Assembly (NCBI GenBank): GCA_002478745.1 | Contig: DLQI01000017.1 | Coordinates: 5,383-15,429, forward strand | Reading direction: 5' to 3' | DNA: 10,047 nt | Source: Rhodobacteraceae bacterium UBA7436 | GTDB taxonomy: Bacteria > Pseudomonadota > Alphaproteobacteria > Rhodobacterales > Rhodobacteraceae | Part shown: piece after piece, positions 1-6,036 of the stretch | Position numbering within the stretch: the first letter of the stretch is position 1 | How the letters are laid out: every line of letters begins with the position of its first letter | Program-made: the position numbers and the translations under genes | Notes under the pieces: generated by a model | What the model was told of the DNA's origin: nothing | The model's database searches: none | The model's input: the letters and a program-made list of their open reading frames with translations, nothing else

Positions 1-384
1 CCTGCACCCAACTATACATTGGTGGGTTTCGGTGCGATGCCAGTCAATGCGCTGACAATGAACAGCCGAACAATGGCGAGCCTCCCAGAAGATGTCCAAG
101 CGATTATTCGTGAAGTTGGCCAAGCCTATGAGGACCAATCCGGTGCATCTTTGAACGCAGCCCAAAAGCGTGGACTTGACGGTTTAGAGGCAGCGGGGGC
201 TAACGTGAAGTCTTTACCCGCGGATGCACGTGCAGGCTGGGCGGAATCACTTGTTGGTTTCCCACAGCAGCAAGCCACTGAAGCGGACAGCCGTGGCATG
301 CCAGGTAGCGAAGTTTTAAAAGCCTATCTTGCCGCAGCAGAAGCTGCAGGCGTTGAATGGCCGGTGGCCTACGCTGTCGAGTAA
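1..384 (+). CDS. TRAP transporter solute-binding protein (DctP family), C-terminal part
   Basis: The reading frame is open from the first base of the window (P-A-P-N-Y-T-L-V...), so this is the last 127 codons of a longer gene whose start lies upstream. The sequence resembles the C-terminal lobe of DctP-type periplasmic receptors of TRAP transporters: a short segment like GFGAMPVNALTMN, then SLPEDVQAIIREVG, a helical Q/A-rich tail and a final helix. These proteins capture organic acids in the periplasm and deliver them to a DctQM membrane complex driven by ion gradients. The signal peptide and most ligand residues are outside the window, so the ligand is unknown. No dctQ or dctM follows; a strong terminator comes directly after the stop, so any partner genes are upstream or elsewhere. 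The gene converges on the molybdenum hydroxylase operon, and a shared substrate is possible but not shown. Confidence 0.8.
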   Translation, partial: PAPNYTLVGFGAMPVNALTMNSRTMASLPEDVQAIIREVGQAYEDQSGASLNAAQKRGLDGLEAAGANVKSLPADARAGWAESLVGFPQQQATEADSRGMPGSEVLKAYLAAAEAAGVEWPVAYAVE

Positions 385-409
385 TTGACGCTTCACAACA
401 ACAGAATAT

Positions 410-445
410 AGAAAGGCGCGCTCATTTGAAGGCGCGCCTTTTTCT
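410..445 (+). terminator. Rho-independent terminator after the TRAP receptor gene
   Basis: A 10-bp GC-rich stem (AAAGGCGCGC at 412-421 pairing with GCGCGCCTTT at 432-441) with a 10-base loop is followed by continuing T residues (TTTTTCT). The stem can be extended by weaker pairs at its base. It starts 25 bases after the TRAP receptor stop codon and 9 bases before the stop of the convergent hydroxylase large subunit. The T-run favours the plus strand. On the minus strand the stem is followed by a less T-rich stretch, so bidirectional action is possible but weaker. Confidence 0.88.
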
Positions 446-453
446 ATGCAAGA

Positions 454-2838
454 TTAGTTACAGTCTGCCTGATTGAGTGACGCCAAAATACGTTCTGGCG
501 TCATGGGCATCTGCCAAATGCTTGCCCCCAATGGCGACAATGCGTCGTTCACAGCATTCAATATCGCCGCGGGCGCTCCGCCTGTTCCCGCCTCTCCCGC
601 GCCTTTCGCGCCAAGTATGGATGTCTTAGTTGGCGTTTCGATGTGAGCGATTGTGATTTCTGGCATTTCACTGGCCATGGGCACCATATAGTCGGCCATC
701 GTAGCATTGAGGAACTGACCATCGGGCGAATAGTGGCACTCTTCATAAAGTGCGCCACCGATGCCTTGGACAACGCCGCCCCGGATCTGCTCATCCACTA
801 ACAAGGGGTTGATGACGCGGCCACAGTCTTCGACAGCCCAGAAGTGCAGCACTTTGACAAAGCCTGTTTCGATATCAACCTCCACATGCGCAGCCATTGC
901 GCCGTTTGTGAATACGAATGGGAAATCGGTAACGCGATAATGACGCGTAGCAATTAGTTCGGGGTTGAGATCATTAGGTAATTCATTGCCACGATAATAT
1001 ACTGTACGCGCAAGATCTGCTAAAGTCAGGCGTACAGAGCCATCGATATCAGTGACGGCACCACTTTGAATGTCGAGTGTTTCAACACCTGTTTGCAGCA
1101 TGACACCTGCCACTTCGAGCACTTGATCCTTCAGTGCTTGCGCTGCTTGCAACATAGCTTCACCGCCAATTCCGGCACCGCGCGAAGCCCATGTGCCTCC
1201 GCCATAGGGTGTGGTTGCGGTGTCGCCTGTAGTGACTTTCACGCGGTTGAGATCAACTCCAAACACACCAGCCGCGATCTGCGCGAGAATGGCGTTTGTG
1301 CCTTGTCCTTGTTCGGTAATTGAAGATGAAACATGGAGCGCCCCACCCGCATCAAGGCGCACAGTTGCGCCATCTTGAGATGCAATAGGCGCGCCGCCAA
1401 TGCCATAGAACATTGGGCTGGGGTTAGTAACTTCGACCATTGAAACAAAGCCAATTCCGCGGTAAATACCCTTTTTGCGAGCCAAGGTTTGCCTCGCGCG
1501 CAGGCCATCGTAATTCATCAGATCGGTTAGTTTGCGCAGAGCGCGTTTGTGGCTGAGATCATCAAGCTTCATCCCCGTCGCAGAAGTGCGCGGGTAACTG
1601 TCATCCGCCATCAAATTGATCTCACGCAGCGCAACCGGATCCATACCAATCTTTCGCGCTGCGTCTTCCAGCAAGCCATCCGCGATTGCCATAGCAATTG
1701 GGTGGCCGACGGCGCGGTACTGGCACATCAGCGTTTTGTTCTGGAATACGACGCGCCCTTTCGCGCGGTAATTTTCCATCACGTAAGGGGCTCCCGTTAG
1801 GTTCAGAACTTGATTACATTCAATTGCTGAAGTGCGTGGATACATAGAAAACGGGCCGATGCCAGTAAGATCATCAAAGTCTATACCTACGATTTTTCCC
1901 GCTTCGGTAACCCCCATCTTAGCTCTCACAATATGATCGCGTGCGTGGATGTCTGTTAAAAAACTTTCGAATCGATCGGCAATAAACTTCACAGGTCGTT
2001 TGAGTAGTTTAGCGGCTGCCGCTGTCGCAATCTCATCGCCATATGTGTGGATTTTTATTCCGAAAGAGCCGCCCACGTCGTTGGAAATGACACGTATGTT
2101 TTCTTCGGGCAAGTCGAGATGCTTGGAGAATATTACCTGCATCATATGCGGCGCTTGGCCAGAATAATAGACGGTCAGTTGATCTTCAGACGGATCATAG
2201 TCACATACAGTGCCTCGCGTTTCCAATGTGACACCAGTGTGGCGGCCAAAGCGAAACTGGCGCTCCACCACATGTACGTCAGGCGCGGCAAAAGCAGCGT
2301 CGATATCGCCTACGACGACATCACGTTCCCAAGCGAGGTTGCTTCCAAGTTCAGAGTGAATAATTGGCGCACCCGTATCCAAAGCGGTCTCCGAATCGAC
2401 TGCTGCGGGGAGCTCAGCGTAATCTACATAGACCAGCTCGCAGGCATCTTCGGCTAAAGCGCGAGAGGTGGCGACGATCATCACAACAGGCTCACCTTGC
2501 CAACGCGCCACCCCCACCGCGAGCGGATGCTGTGGCATGGAACGAAGGCCAGCAAGATGGGTCAGCGTACCGACATAGGGCGTGACATGTTTGGCCAAGT
2601 CTTCACCGGAGTACACCGCGACCACGCCGGTAGCCGCGCGAGCCTCTTCCGCATTAATCGAGAGGATCGTTGCATGCGCATGTGGAGATCTTACGAACGC
2701 GGCATGCACCATGCGCGGTAGCTTTTGGTCATCAACATAGGTTCCGCGCCCTTGCAACAAACGCGCCGCATCTGCGCGAGGCTCAGGTTTGCCGATATAG
2801 CGATTTGGCTTGTCGAAGATATGGGCAGGACCGGTCAT
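454..2838 (-). CDS. Xanthine dehydrogenase/CO dehydrogenase-family molybdopterin-binding large subunit
   Basis: This 794-residue protein is the catalytic subunit of a molybdenum hydroxylase, a cytoplasmic enzyme class that adds a water-derived oxygen to aldehydes or N-heteroaromatic carbons and passes electrons to 2Fe-2S and FAD subunits. Visible family marks are an N-terminal aldehyde oxidase a/b hammerhead domain (about residues 20-140), GGSFG at 256-260, the substrate-loop QYRAVGHP at 373-380, TEQGQGT at 508-514 and GAKGAGEAG at 743-751, whose Glu749 matches the family's catalytic glutamate. Length is normal for CoxL/CutL-like subunits (about 770-810). The loop lacks the cysteine of true CO dehydrogenase (AYRCSFR) and is not the common AYRGAGR form, so CO oxidation is unlikely and the substrate is open. 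The start is supported by GAGGAG at 2847-2852, 8 bases upstream, and by a 4-base ATGA overlap with the 2Fe-2S subunit gene, implying translational coupling. Confidence 0.93.
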   Translation of the reverse strand: MTGPAHIFDKPNRYIGKPEPRADAARLLQGRGTYVDDQKLPRMVHAAFVRSPHAHATILSINAEEARAATGVVAVYSGEDLAKHVTPYVGTLTHLAGLRSMPQHPLAVGVARWQGEPVVMIVATSRALAEDACELVYVDYAELPAAVDSETALDTGAPIIHSELGSNLAWERDVVVGDIDAAFAAPDVHVVERQFRFGRHTGVTLETRGTVCDYDPSEDQLTVYYSGQAPHMMQVIFSKHLDLPEENIRVISNDVGGSFGIKIHTYGDEIATAAAAKLLKRPVKFIADRFESFLTDIHARDHIVRAKMGVTEAGKIVGIDFDDLTGIGPFSMYPRTSAIECNQVLNLTGAPYVMENYRAKGRVVFQNKTLMCQYRAVGHPIAMAIADGLLEDAARKIGMDPVALREINLMADDSYPRTSATGMKLDDLSHKRALRKLTDLMNYDGLRARQTLARKKGIYRGIGFVSMVEVTNPSPMFYGIGGAPIASQDGATVRLDAGGALHVSSSITEQGQGTNAILAQIAAGVFGVDLNRVKVTTGDTATTPYGGGTWASRGAGIGGEAMLQAAQALKDQVLEVAGVMLQTGVETLDIQSGAVTDIDGSVRLTLADLARTVYYRGNELPNDLNPELIATRHYRVTDFPFVFTNGAMAAHVEVDIETGFVKVLHFWAVEDCGRVINPLLVDEQIRGGVVQGIGGALYEECHYSPDGQFLNATMADYMVPMASEMPEITIAHIETPTKTSILGAKGAGEAGTGGAPAAILNAVNDALSPLGASIWQMPMTPERILASLNQADCN

Positions 2839-3311
2839 ATGCTTGTCTCCTCGATCACGTCACAAATTGCATTAACGATGGATTGATAGCCGGTGCAGCG
2901 GCAGTAATTGCCAGAGATGTGCTGACGAATGGCATCGCGATCTGCACTGCCGCCTGTGTTTAGATATCCAAGCGCGCTGGCGAGCATTCCGGGGGTGCAA
3001 AAGCCGCATTGCAGCGCGTTGTGTTTGGTGAAGGCCGCCTGTAGCTGCGCGCTTTGGCCGTTTTCAGCAAGGCCCTCGATTGTGGTGATCTCTTTGCCGT
3101 CAGCTTGCGCTGCAAGCATCAAACACCCGCGAACCGTGTCTCCATTTACGGTTAAAGTACATGCGCCACAAACACCGTGTTCACAGCCAACATGGCTACC
3201 TGTCAACGAAAGCTCTTCGCGTAGAAAATCGACTAAGTTTAGGCGGGACGGAACGGTTGCGCGCACATCTTCGCCATTAACGCGTAGGCTGATATCTATA
3301 TAGCGGCTCAT
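2835..3311 (-). CDS. Molybdenum hydroxylase 2Fe-2S small subunit
   Basis: This 158-residue protein carries two [2Fe-2S] clusters and relays electrons from the molybdenum site to FAD. The N-terminal ferredoxin-like domain holds C43, C48, C51 and C63 (CEHGVCGAC, then C after 11 residues). The C-terminal helical domain holds C102, C105, C137 and C139 (QCGFCTPGM and NYCRCTGY). All eight ligands are present and the length fits CoxS/CutS-type subunits (about 155-165 residues). The gene is the middle member of the leftward operon. Its ATG overlaps the stop of the FAD-subunit gene as ATGA (3308-3311), and its own stop overlaps the large-subunit start the same way, so stoichiometric coupled translation is expected. 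An AAGGA sequence sits about 9 bases before the start. No signal peptide is visible, so the complex is cytoplasmic. Confidence 0.96.
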   Translation of the reverse strand: MSRYIDISLRVNGEDVRATVPSRLNLVDFLREELSLTGSHVGCEHGVCGACTLTVNGDTVRGCLMLAAQADGKEITTIEGLAENGQSAQLQAAFTKHNALQCGFCTPGMLASALGYLNTGGSADRDAIRQHISGNYCRCTGYQSIVNAICDVIEETSI

Positions 3312-4129
3312 GTTGTCATTCCTTTCAGCGCGCGTTTCAAAGCAACCCCAGCAAGACGCTGACGGGTCGTATGATTTGCTTTAATATCATCTGTGAAATC
3401 GACGCTATTGAGATGTGCGAGAACGGAGGTGATATCCTCGTTTTGTTCAAGTGCTGCTTCAAGTTTTGGCACGCGCGTTGCACGGTCGGCCACCCCAAAA
3501 AAGGCCGCGCGATATGTGTTTGACGTTTGAACGATAGCAACCCCTGCAAGGGCATAATCACCGTGGCGCTGCGTTAGTTCATGAAAGCCGAAACGTTGCT
3601 CGGACTTTGCCACCGGAATGTGAATTGCTTTGATGAGTTCACCATCCAAAGCCGTTTCGAACATGCCAAGAAAGAAGTCATCGGCGCTTAGCATGCGTGC
3701 GCCATCTGGCCCTTCAACTTCGATGTTTGCGTTCAATGCGAGCATTAGCGCGGGCATTTCGGCCGCTGGATCAGCAAGCGCTAGAGAGCCGCCAATCGTG
3801 CCACGATTACGGATCGCATCATGGGCGATATGGGGCAGTGCGAGGCTGAATAGTGGGATATGCTTTTGCACTGCAGCATCACCCTTTAAATCGGCGTAAG
3901 ACGTCATTGCGCCAATACGGATTGTATCGCTTTCCACCCAAATACCACGCAGCTCGCTTAGATTGACGAGGTCGATCAAGGCCTCGGGCGCAGCCATTCT
4001 AAAATTCATCATCGGCATCAAGCTTTGCCCACCCGCAAGCGGCATAGCTTCGCCATCATATTCAACAAGCATCGCAACGGCAGCAGCTAAACTTGCTGGT
4101 CGTAGATAGTCAAAGTCTGGAGCTTTCAT
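3308..4129 (-). CDS. Molybdenum hydroxylase FAD-binding medium subunit
   Basis: This 273-residue protein is the flavin subunit that takes electrons from the 2Fe-2S subunit and delivers them to the final acceptor. FAD-binding signatures of the CoxM/CutM family are AGGQSLMPMMNFR starting at residue 32 and IRNRGTIGGSLALADPAAE at about 106-124, containing the TIGGS pyrophosphate loop. The region from about residue 175 onward is the CO dehydrogenase flavoprotein C-terminal domain. Length is typical (about 270-290). It is the first gene of the operon, giving the order medium-small-large. The start is fixed by AGGAG at 4135-4139, 5 bases before ATG. The divergent upstream region (4130-4227) holds a candidate TetR-type operator. 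No XdhC/CoxI-like maturation gene is present in the window, so cofactor insertion must be served from elsewhere. Confidence 0.93.
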   Translation of the reverse strand: MKAPDFDYLRPASLAAAVAMLVEYDGEAMPLAGGQSLMPMMNFRMAAPEALIDLVNLSELRGIWVESDTIRIGAMTSYADLKGDAAVQKHIPLFSLALPHIAHDAIRNRGTIGGSLALADPAAEMPALMLALNANIEVEGPDGARMLSADDFFLGMFETALDGELIKAIHIPVAKSEQRFGFHELTQRHGDYALAGVAIVQTSNTYRAAFFGVADRATRVPKLEAALEQNEDITSVLAHLNSVDFTDDIKANHTTRQRLAGVALKRALKGMTT

Positions 4130-4186
4130 GATGTCTCCTAGCTAGATGGATTCGTCGCCCAACCTTTACGCGACATACAACCTAAG

Positions 4187-4200
4187 TTATCGAGTTATAA
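4187..4200. promoter_or_regulatory. Candidate TetR-type operator, site 3 (imperfect)
   Basis: TTATCGAGTTATAA lies in the divergent region between the hydroxylase operon and the peroxiredoxin-like gene. Read on the minus strand it is TTATAACTCGATAA, which shares the TCGATAA half and the outer TTAT with the perfect palindrome at 5929-5942. The inner two bases of the other half do not match, so it is weaker. A -10-like TATAAA (4196-4201) overlaps it on the plus strand, but I see no convincing -35. The operator role is inferred from similarity and position. Confidence 0.45.
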
Positions 4201-4227
4201 ATAAGGATCAAGCTAGGAATCAAAACA

Positions 4228-4749
4228 ATGACCCAAAAACTTATGCCAGACAGCCAAGCGCCCGAACTTTCATTGCCTTTGGTTGGCGGTGGAACTTGGG
4301 CGCTTGCCGATCAAGACCCAAAAAATTTCACGATGGTGATTTTTTATCGTGGCCTACATTGCCCTGTCTGCAAAATGTATCTGAGCAAGCTAAATGAGCT
4401 GACCGATATGGCGGCAGATGCTGGTGTCAACGTAGTTGCCGTGTCCATGGATCCCGAAGATCGCGCAACACAAACCAAATCGGAGTGGGAGCTTGCCAAC
4501 CTCGATATCGCATACGGCGCAACGGCAGATGATGTGCGCAACTGGGGGCTTTATCTATCGACAGCCTTCAAAGAAACCGAAATCCCCCAGTTTGCGGAGC
4601 CAGGTTTGTTTTGGGTGCGTCCAGATGGACGTTTATACCTGATTGATATCTCAAACATGCCGTGGTCACGCCCTGATGTGGAGTTCCTGCTGTCTAAAGT
4701 TAAGTTCGCGATGGACAACAGCTATCCCGCGCGCGGAACGACTGCCTAA
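4228..4749 (+). CDS. Peroxiredoxin-like (AhpC/TSA/redoxin-type) thioredoxin-fold protein
   Basis: This 173-residue thioredoxin-fold protein belongs to the redoxin/AhpC-TSA superfamily. FYRGLHCPVCKM at residues 39-50 places Cys45 and Cys48 as a CxxC pair at the start of the first helix, where peroxiredoxins keep the peroxidatic cysteine. The preceding segment (PDSQAPELSLPLVGGGTW) is the usual N-terminal strand of the family. VVAVSMDPE (about 69-77) and GLFWVRPDGRLY (about 126-137) are the central strands. It is expected to reduce peroxides or protein/low-molecular thiols in the cytoplasm; which activity dominates is unknown. The start is supported by AGGA upstream of ATG. It is divergent from the hydroxylase operon, and its stop codon overlaps the stop of the convergent TetR gene within CTAA (4746-4749). 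Association with a hydroxylase that may generate peroxide is plausible but inferred. Confidence 0.85.
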   Translation: MTQKLMPDSQAPELSLPLVGGGTWALADQDPKNFTMVIFYRGLHCPVCKMYLSKLNELTDMAADAGVNVVAVSMDPEDRATQTKSEWELANLDIAYGATADDVRNWGLYLSTAFKETEIPQFAEPGLFWVRPDGRLYLIDISNMPWSRPDVEFLLSKVKFAMDNSYPARGTTA

Positions 4750-5402
4750 GTTTGTTTTGGGCCGTTCAATTTGATTTCTAACCCGGCCATGAGCGCTGTG
4801 ATTGCATCGGCGATCACGCGGTCTTTGTCGGTGGAGATCGCGCTTTCATAGATTAGATCCCGTACGCCATAATAAAAGATGCCGCCGTGTGTGACCCACA
4901 CGAATTCAACTTCGCAATGTTTTGGAGGGACGTCTGGCAATCCAAACTCAACGCGTGCTTCAATAAGGATGGGTTCCAGAATGCGCTGACGCACCAGTTG
5001 CATGTAACGGCGATTGATGTCGACGCCCTTGAGGCCTGAGAACAGAAATATCCGCATCCATTCGCGATTAAAAATCGCGTCAGTGTAGACTTTGTAAAAC
5101 GTATTCAAGCGATCTGCCAAGGGTCGTGAGCGATCACGCAAAAGTGGCTCCCATTCAGGTTGCCAACGTTTGACGTAAACGGCGTCGTATACTTCTGAGA
5201 TCAAGTTGTTTTTGGATGGAAAATAACGATACAAAAGCGGTTGTGTGACACCAAGCTTCTTGGCCAAGCCGCGGGTCGAGCTCTCAAAACCTTCTTCCGC
5301 GAAGAACTCAATCGCCTGATTGATAAAATCCTGACGCCGCGCTTCGGACGAGAGCCGTTTGCGCTTTGGTGGCTTATTGGGGGCTATGTCAGGCTGTGTC
5401 AT
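4746..5402 (-). CDS. TetR/AcrR-family transcriptional regulator
   Basis: With the ATG at 5402 this is a 218-residue repressor-type protein. After a basic N-terminal extension (PPKRKRLSSEARRQ, about 11-24), residues 24-70 form the TetR DNA-binding domain, with the helix-turn-helix around TRGLAKKLGVTQPLLYRYF (43-61) and PSKNNLI following. Residues 75-210 are the mainly helical ligand/dimer domain, without close similarity I can name. I chose 5402 because AGAGGG at 5409-5414 lies 6 bases upstream. A TTG at 5438 would lengthen the protein but would run into the osmC-like gene by 26 bases and lacks a good ribosome site. It follows the OsmC-like gene by 10 bases, so the two form a leftward pair that is probably autoregulated through the palindrome at 5929-5942. 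The inducer is probably a substrate or intermediate of the pathway. Confidence 0.93.
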   Translation of the reverse strand: MTQPDIAPNKPPKRKRLSSEARRQDFINQAIEFFAEEGFESSTRGLAKKLGVTQPLLYRYFPSKNNLISEVYDAVYVKRWQPEWEPLLRDRSRPLADRLNTFYKVYTDAIFNREWMRIFLFSGLKGVDINRRYMQLVRQRILEPILIEARVEFGLPDVPPKHCEVEFVWVTHGGIFYYGVRDLIYESAISTDKDRVIADAITALMAGLEIKLNGPKQT

Positions 5403-5408
5403 GAGCGG

Positions 5409-5414
5409 CCCTCT
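5409..5414 (-). promoter_or_regulatory. Ribosome binding site deciding the TetR start
   Basis: AGAGGG on the minus strand lies 6 bases before the ATG at 5402 and overlaps the OsmC-like stop codon. It supports initiation at 5402 rather than at the upstream TTG at 5438 and suggests coupled translation. Confidence 0.7.
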
Positions 5415-5904
5415 ATGCGTCGTGCCAATCGCCGTCAATTTGAAGTCTGTGCCCCACTTCGAGCCCTTGCATCAAGGTGGTCTCGATGAAGCAGCCCTTC
5501 TTGGCGGCCGCCATCAAACGCATCTGGTCCTCCTTGTTCGCAGGGCTGTCAAAATCGATATCCAGATCAAAACCAACAGGCGCTGTTGTATAAGGATCGT
5601 TCCCCATTTGCTCACCCCGCCAATGCAGGCGTGCGTTTACTGTAACCTGTCCGATCGGGATTTTCATTCGTTTGGAAAAAGCCCTGATCTGGGTCATGAT
5701 GCAACCTGTTAGCGCCGCCGTGAACAGAGCGAGTGGGGGCGGAGCGGTTGCATCCCCACCATGAAATGGGCCTTCATCTGTTGCGAGATCATAGGTCTCA
5801 TTCATCGTTCCAAAATGAACTTTAACGTCGTTGCGCATCTTTCCAGACATGGTTCCAGTGCCCTCAAAGATGATATCGAATGTCTTCATTTCTGGATCGG
5901 CCAT
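5413..5904 (-). CDS. OsmC family protein (putative thiol-dependent peroxidase)
   Basis: This 163-residue protein matches the OsmC/Ohr fold family, whose members reduce organic hydroperoxides with a reactive cysteine pair. The first cysteine is Cys68 in the central helix (PPPLALFTAALTGCIMTQI), preceded by the GGDATAPPP loop. The second is Cys138 in KKGCFIETTL. Both sit where the family's redox pair is found. Length is slightly above the usual 140-150. Some OsmC-like proteins in catabolic clusters have no tested peroxidase role, so the substrate is uncertain. It is first in the leftward OsmC-TetR operon. The ATG at 5904 has only a weak AGGG upstream; Met6 is an alternative start. Its promoter region carries a perfect operator-like palindrome (5929-5942), so it is probably repressed by the regulator downstream of it. 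Confidence 0.88.
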   Translation of the reverse strand: MADPEMKTFDIIFEGTGTMSGKMRNDVKVHFGTMNETYDLATDEGPFHGGDATAPPPLALFTAALTGCIMTQIRAFSKRMKIPIGQVTVNARLHWRGEQMGNDPYTTAPVGFDLDIDFDSPANKEDQMRLMAAAKKGCFIETTLMQGLEVGHRLQIDGDWHDA

Positions 5905-5928
5905 GATGTTTGGTATCCCTGATTTAAA

Positions 5929-5942
5929 TTATCGTTCGATAA
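5929..5942. promoter_or_regulatory. Candidate TetR operator, site 1 (perfect palindrome)
   Basis: TTATCGTTCGATAA is a perfect 6+2+6 inverted repeat, 25 bases upstream of the OsmC-like start. It overlaps the proposed minus-strand -10 element (5939-5944). Its size and symmetry are those of TetR-family operators, and the only regulator gene in the window is in the operon it precedes. Binding is inferred. Confidence 0.65.
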
Positions 5943-5967
5943 AAGCATGAGATCTTATATGTGACAA
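5939..5967 (-). promoter_or_regulatory. Putative promoter of the osmC-like/tetR operon
   Basis: On the minus strand TTGTCA (5967-5962, five of six matches to TTGACA) is followed after 17 bases by TTTTAT (5944-5939, four of six matches to TATAAT). The -10 element overlaps operator site 1, which suits repression by blocking polymerase. The expected transcript start is near 5932. Confidence 0.4.
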
Positions 5968-5972
5968 GTCCA

Positions 5973-6001
5973 TTGACTCAGGCACGAATTTAATTTGTCA
6001 T
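5973..6001 (+). promoter_or_regulatory. Putative promoter of the cyclase/GST operon
   Basis: TTGACT (5973-5978, five of six matches to the -35 consensus) is followed after 17 bases by TGTCAT (5996-6001, four of six to the -10 consensus). The -10 lies inside operator site 2. The expected start near 6008 gives a leader of roughly 29 bases to the ATG at 6037. It is back to back with the osmC-like promoter, with the two -35 elements only 5 bases apart. Confidence 0.4.
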
Positions 6002-6008
6002 TCGATAA
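5995..6008. promoter_or_regulatory. Candidate TetR operator, site 2
   Basis: TTGTCATTCGATAA shares TT-T and TTCGATAA with site 1 and keeps the 6+2+6 spacing, with two mismatches between its arms. The symmetry extends by two more pairs on each side (5993-6010). It lies 28 bases before the cyclase start and 66 bp centre-to-centre from site 1. Confidence 0.6.
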
Positions 6009-6024
6009 ATAAGCAATGCATATC

Positions 6025-6029
6025 GGGAG
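6025..6029 (+). promoter_or_regulatory. Ribosome binding site deciding the cyclase start
   Basis: GGGAG lies 7 bases before ATG at 6037. The earlier in-frame ATG at 6016 has no such site and begins only 8 bases after the operator/promoter region, so 6037 is preferred. Confidence 0.7.
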
Positions 6030-6036
6030 CAGACAC

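Noticed and set aside
2047..2457. 136-codon plus-strand frame inside the hydroxylase large subunit
   Set aside because: Antisense to a conserved catalytic subunit, with no family similarity; other frames across 558-2963 are shadows of the same kind.
454..4129. Annotation as aerobic carbon monoxide dehydrogenase (coxMSL)
   Set aside because: Gene order fits, but the large subunit lacks the Cys-containing AYRCSFR loop that binds copper in true CO dehydrogenase.
5403..5438. TTG start extending the TetR protein by 12 residues
   Set aside because: It overlaps the OsmC-like gene by 26 bases and lacks a good ribosome site; ATG at 5402 has AGAGGG 6 bases upstream.
6016..6036. Earlier ATG of the cyclase gene
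   Set aside because: No ribosome site, and it lies directly after the operator; ATG at 6037 has GGGAG at ideal spacing.
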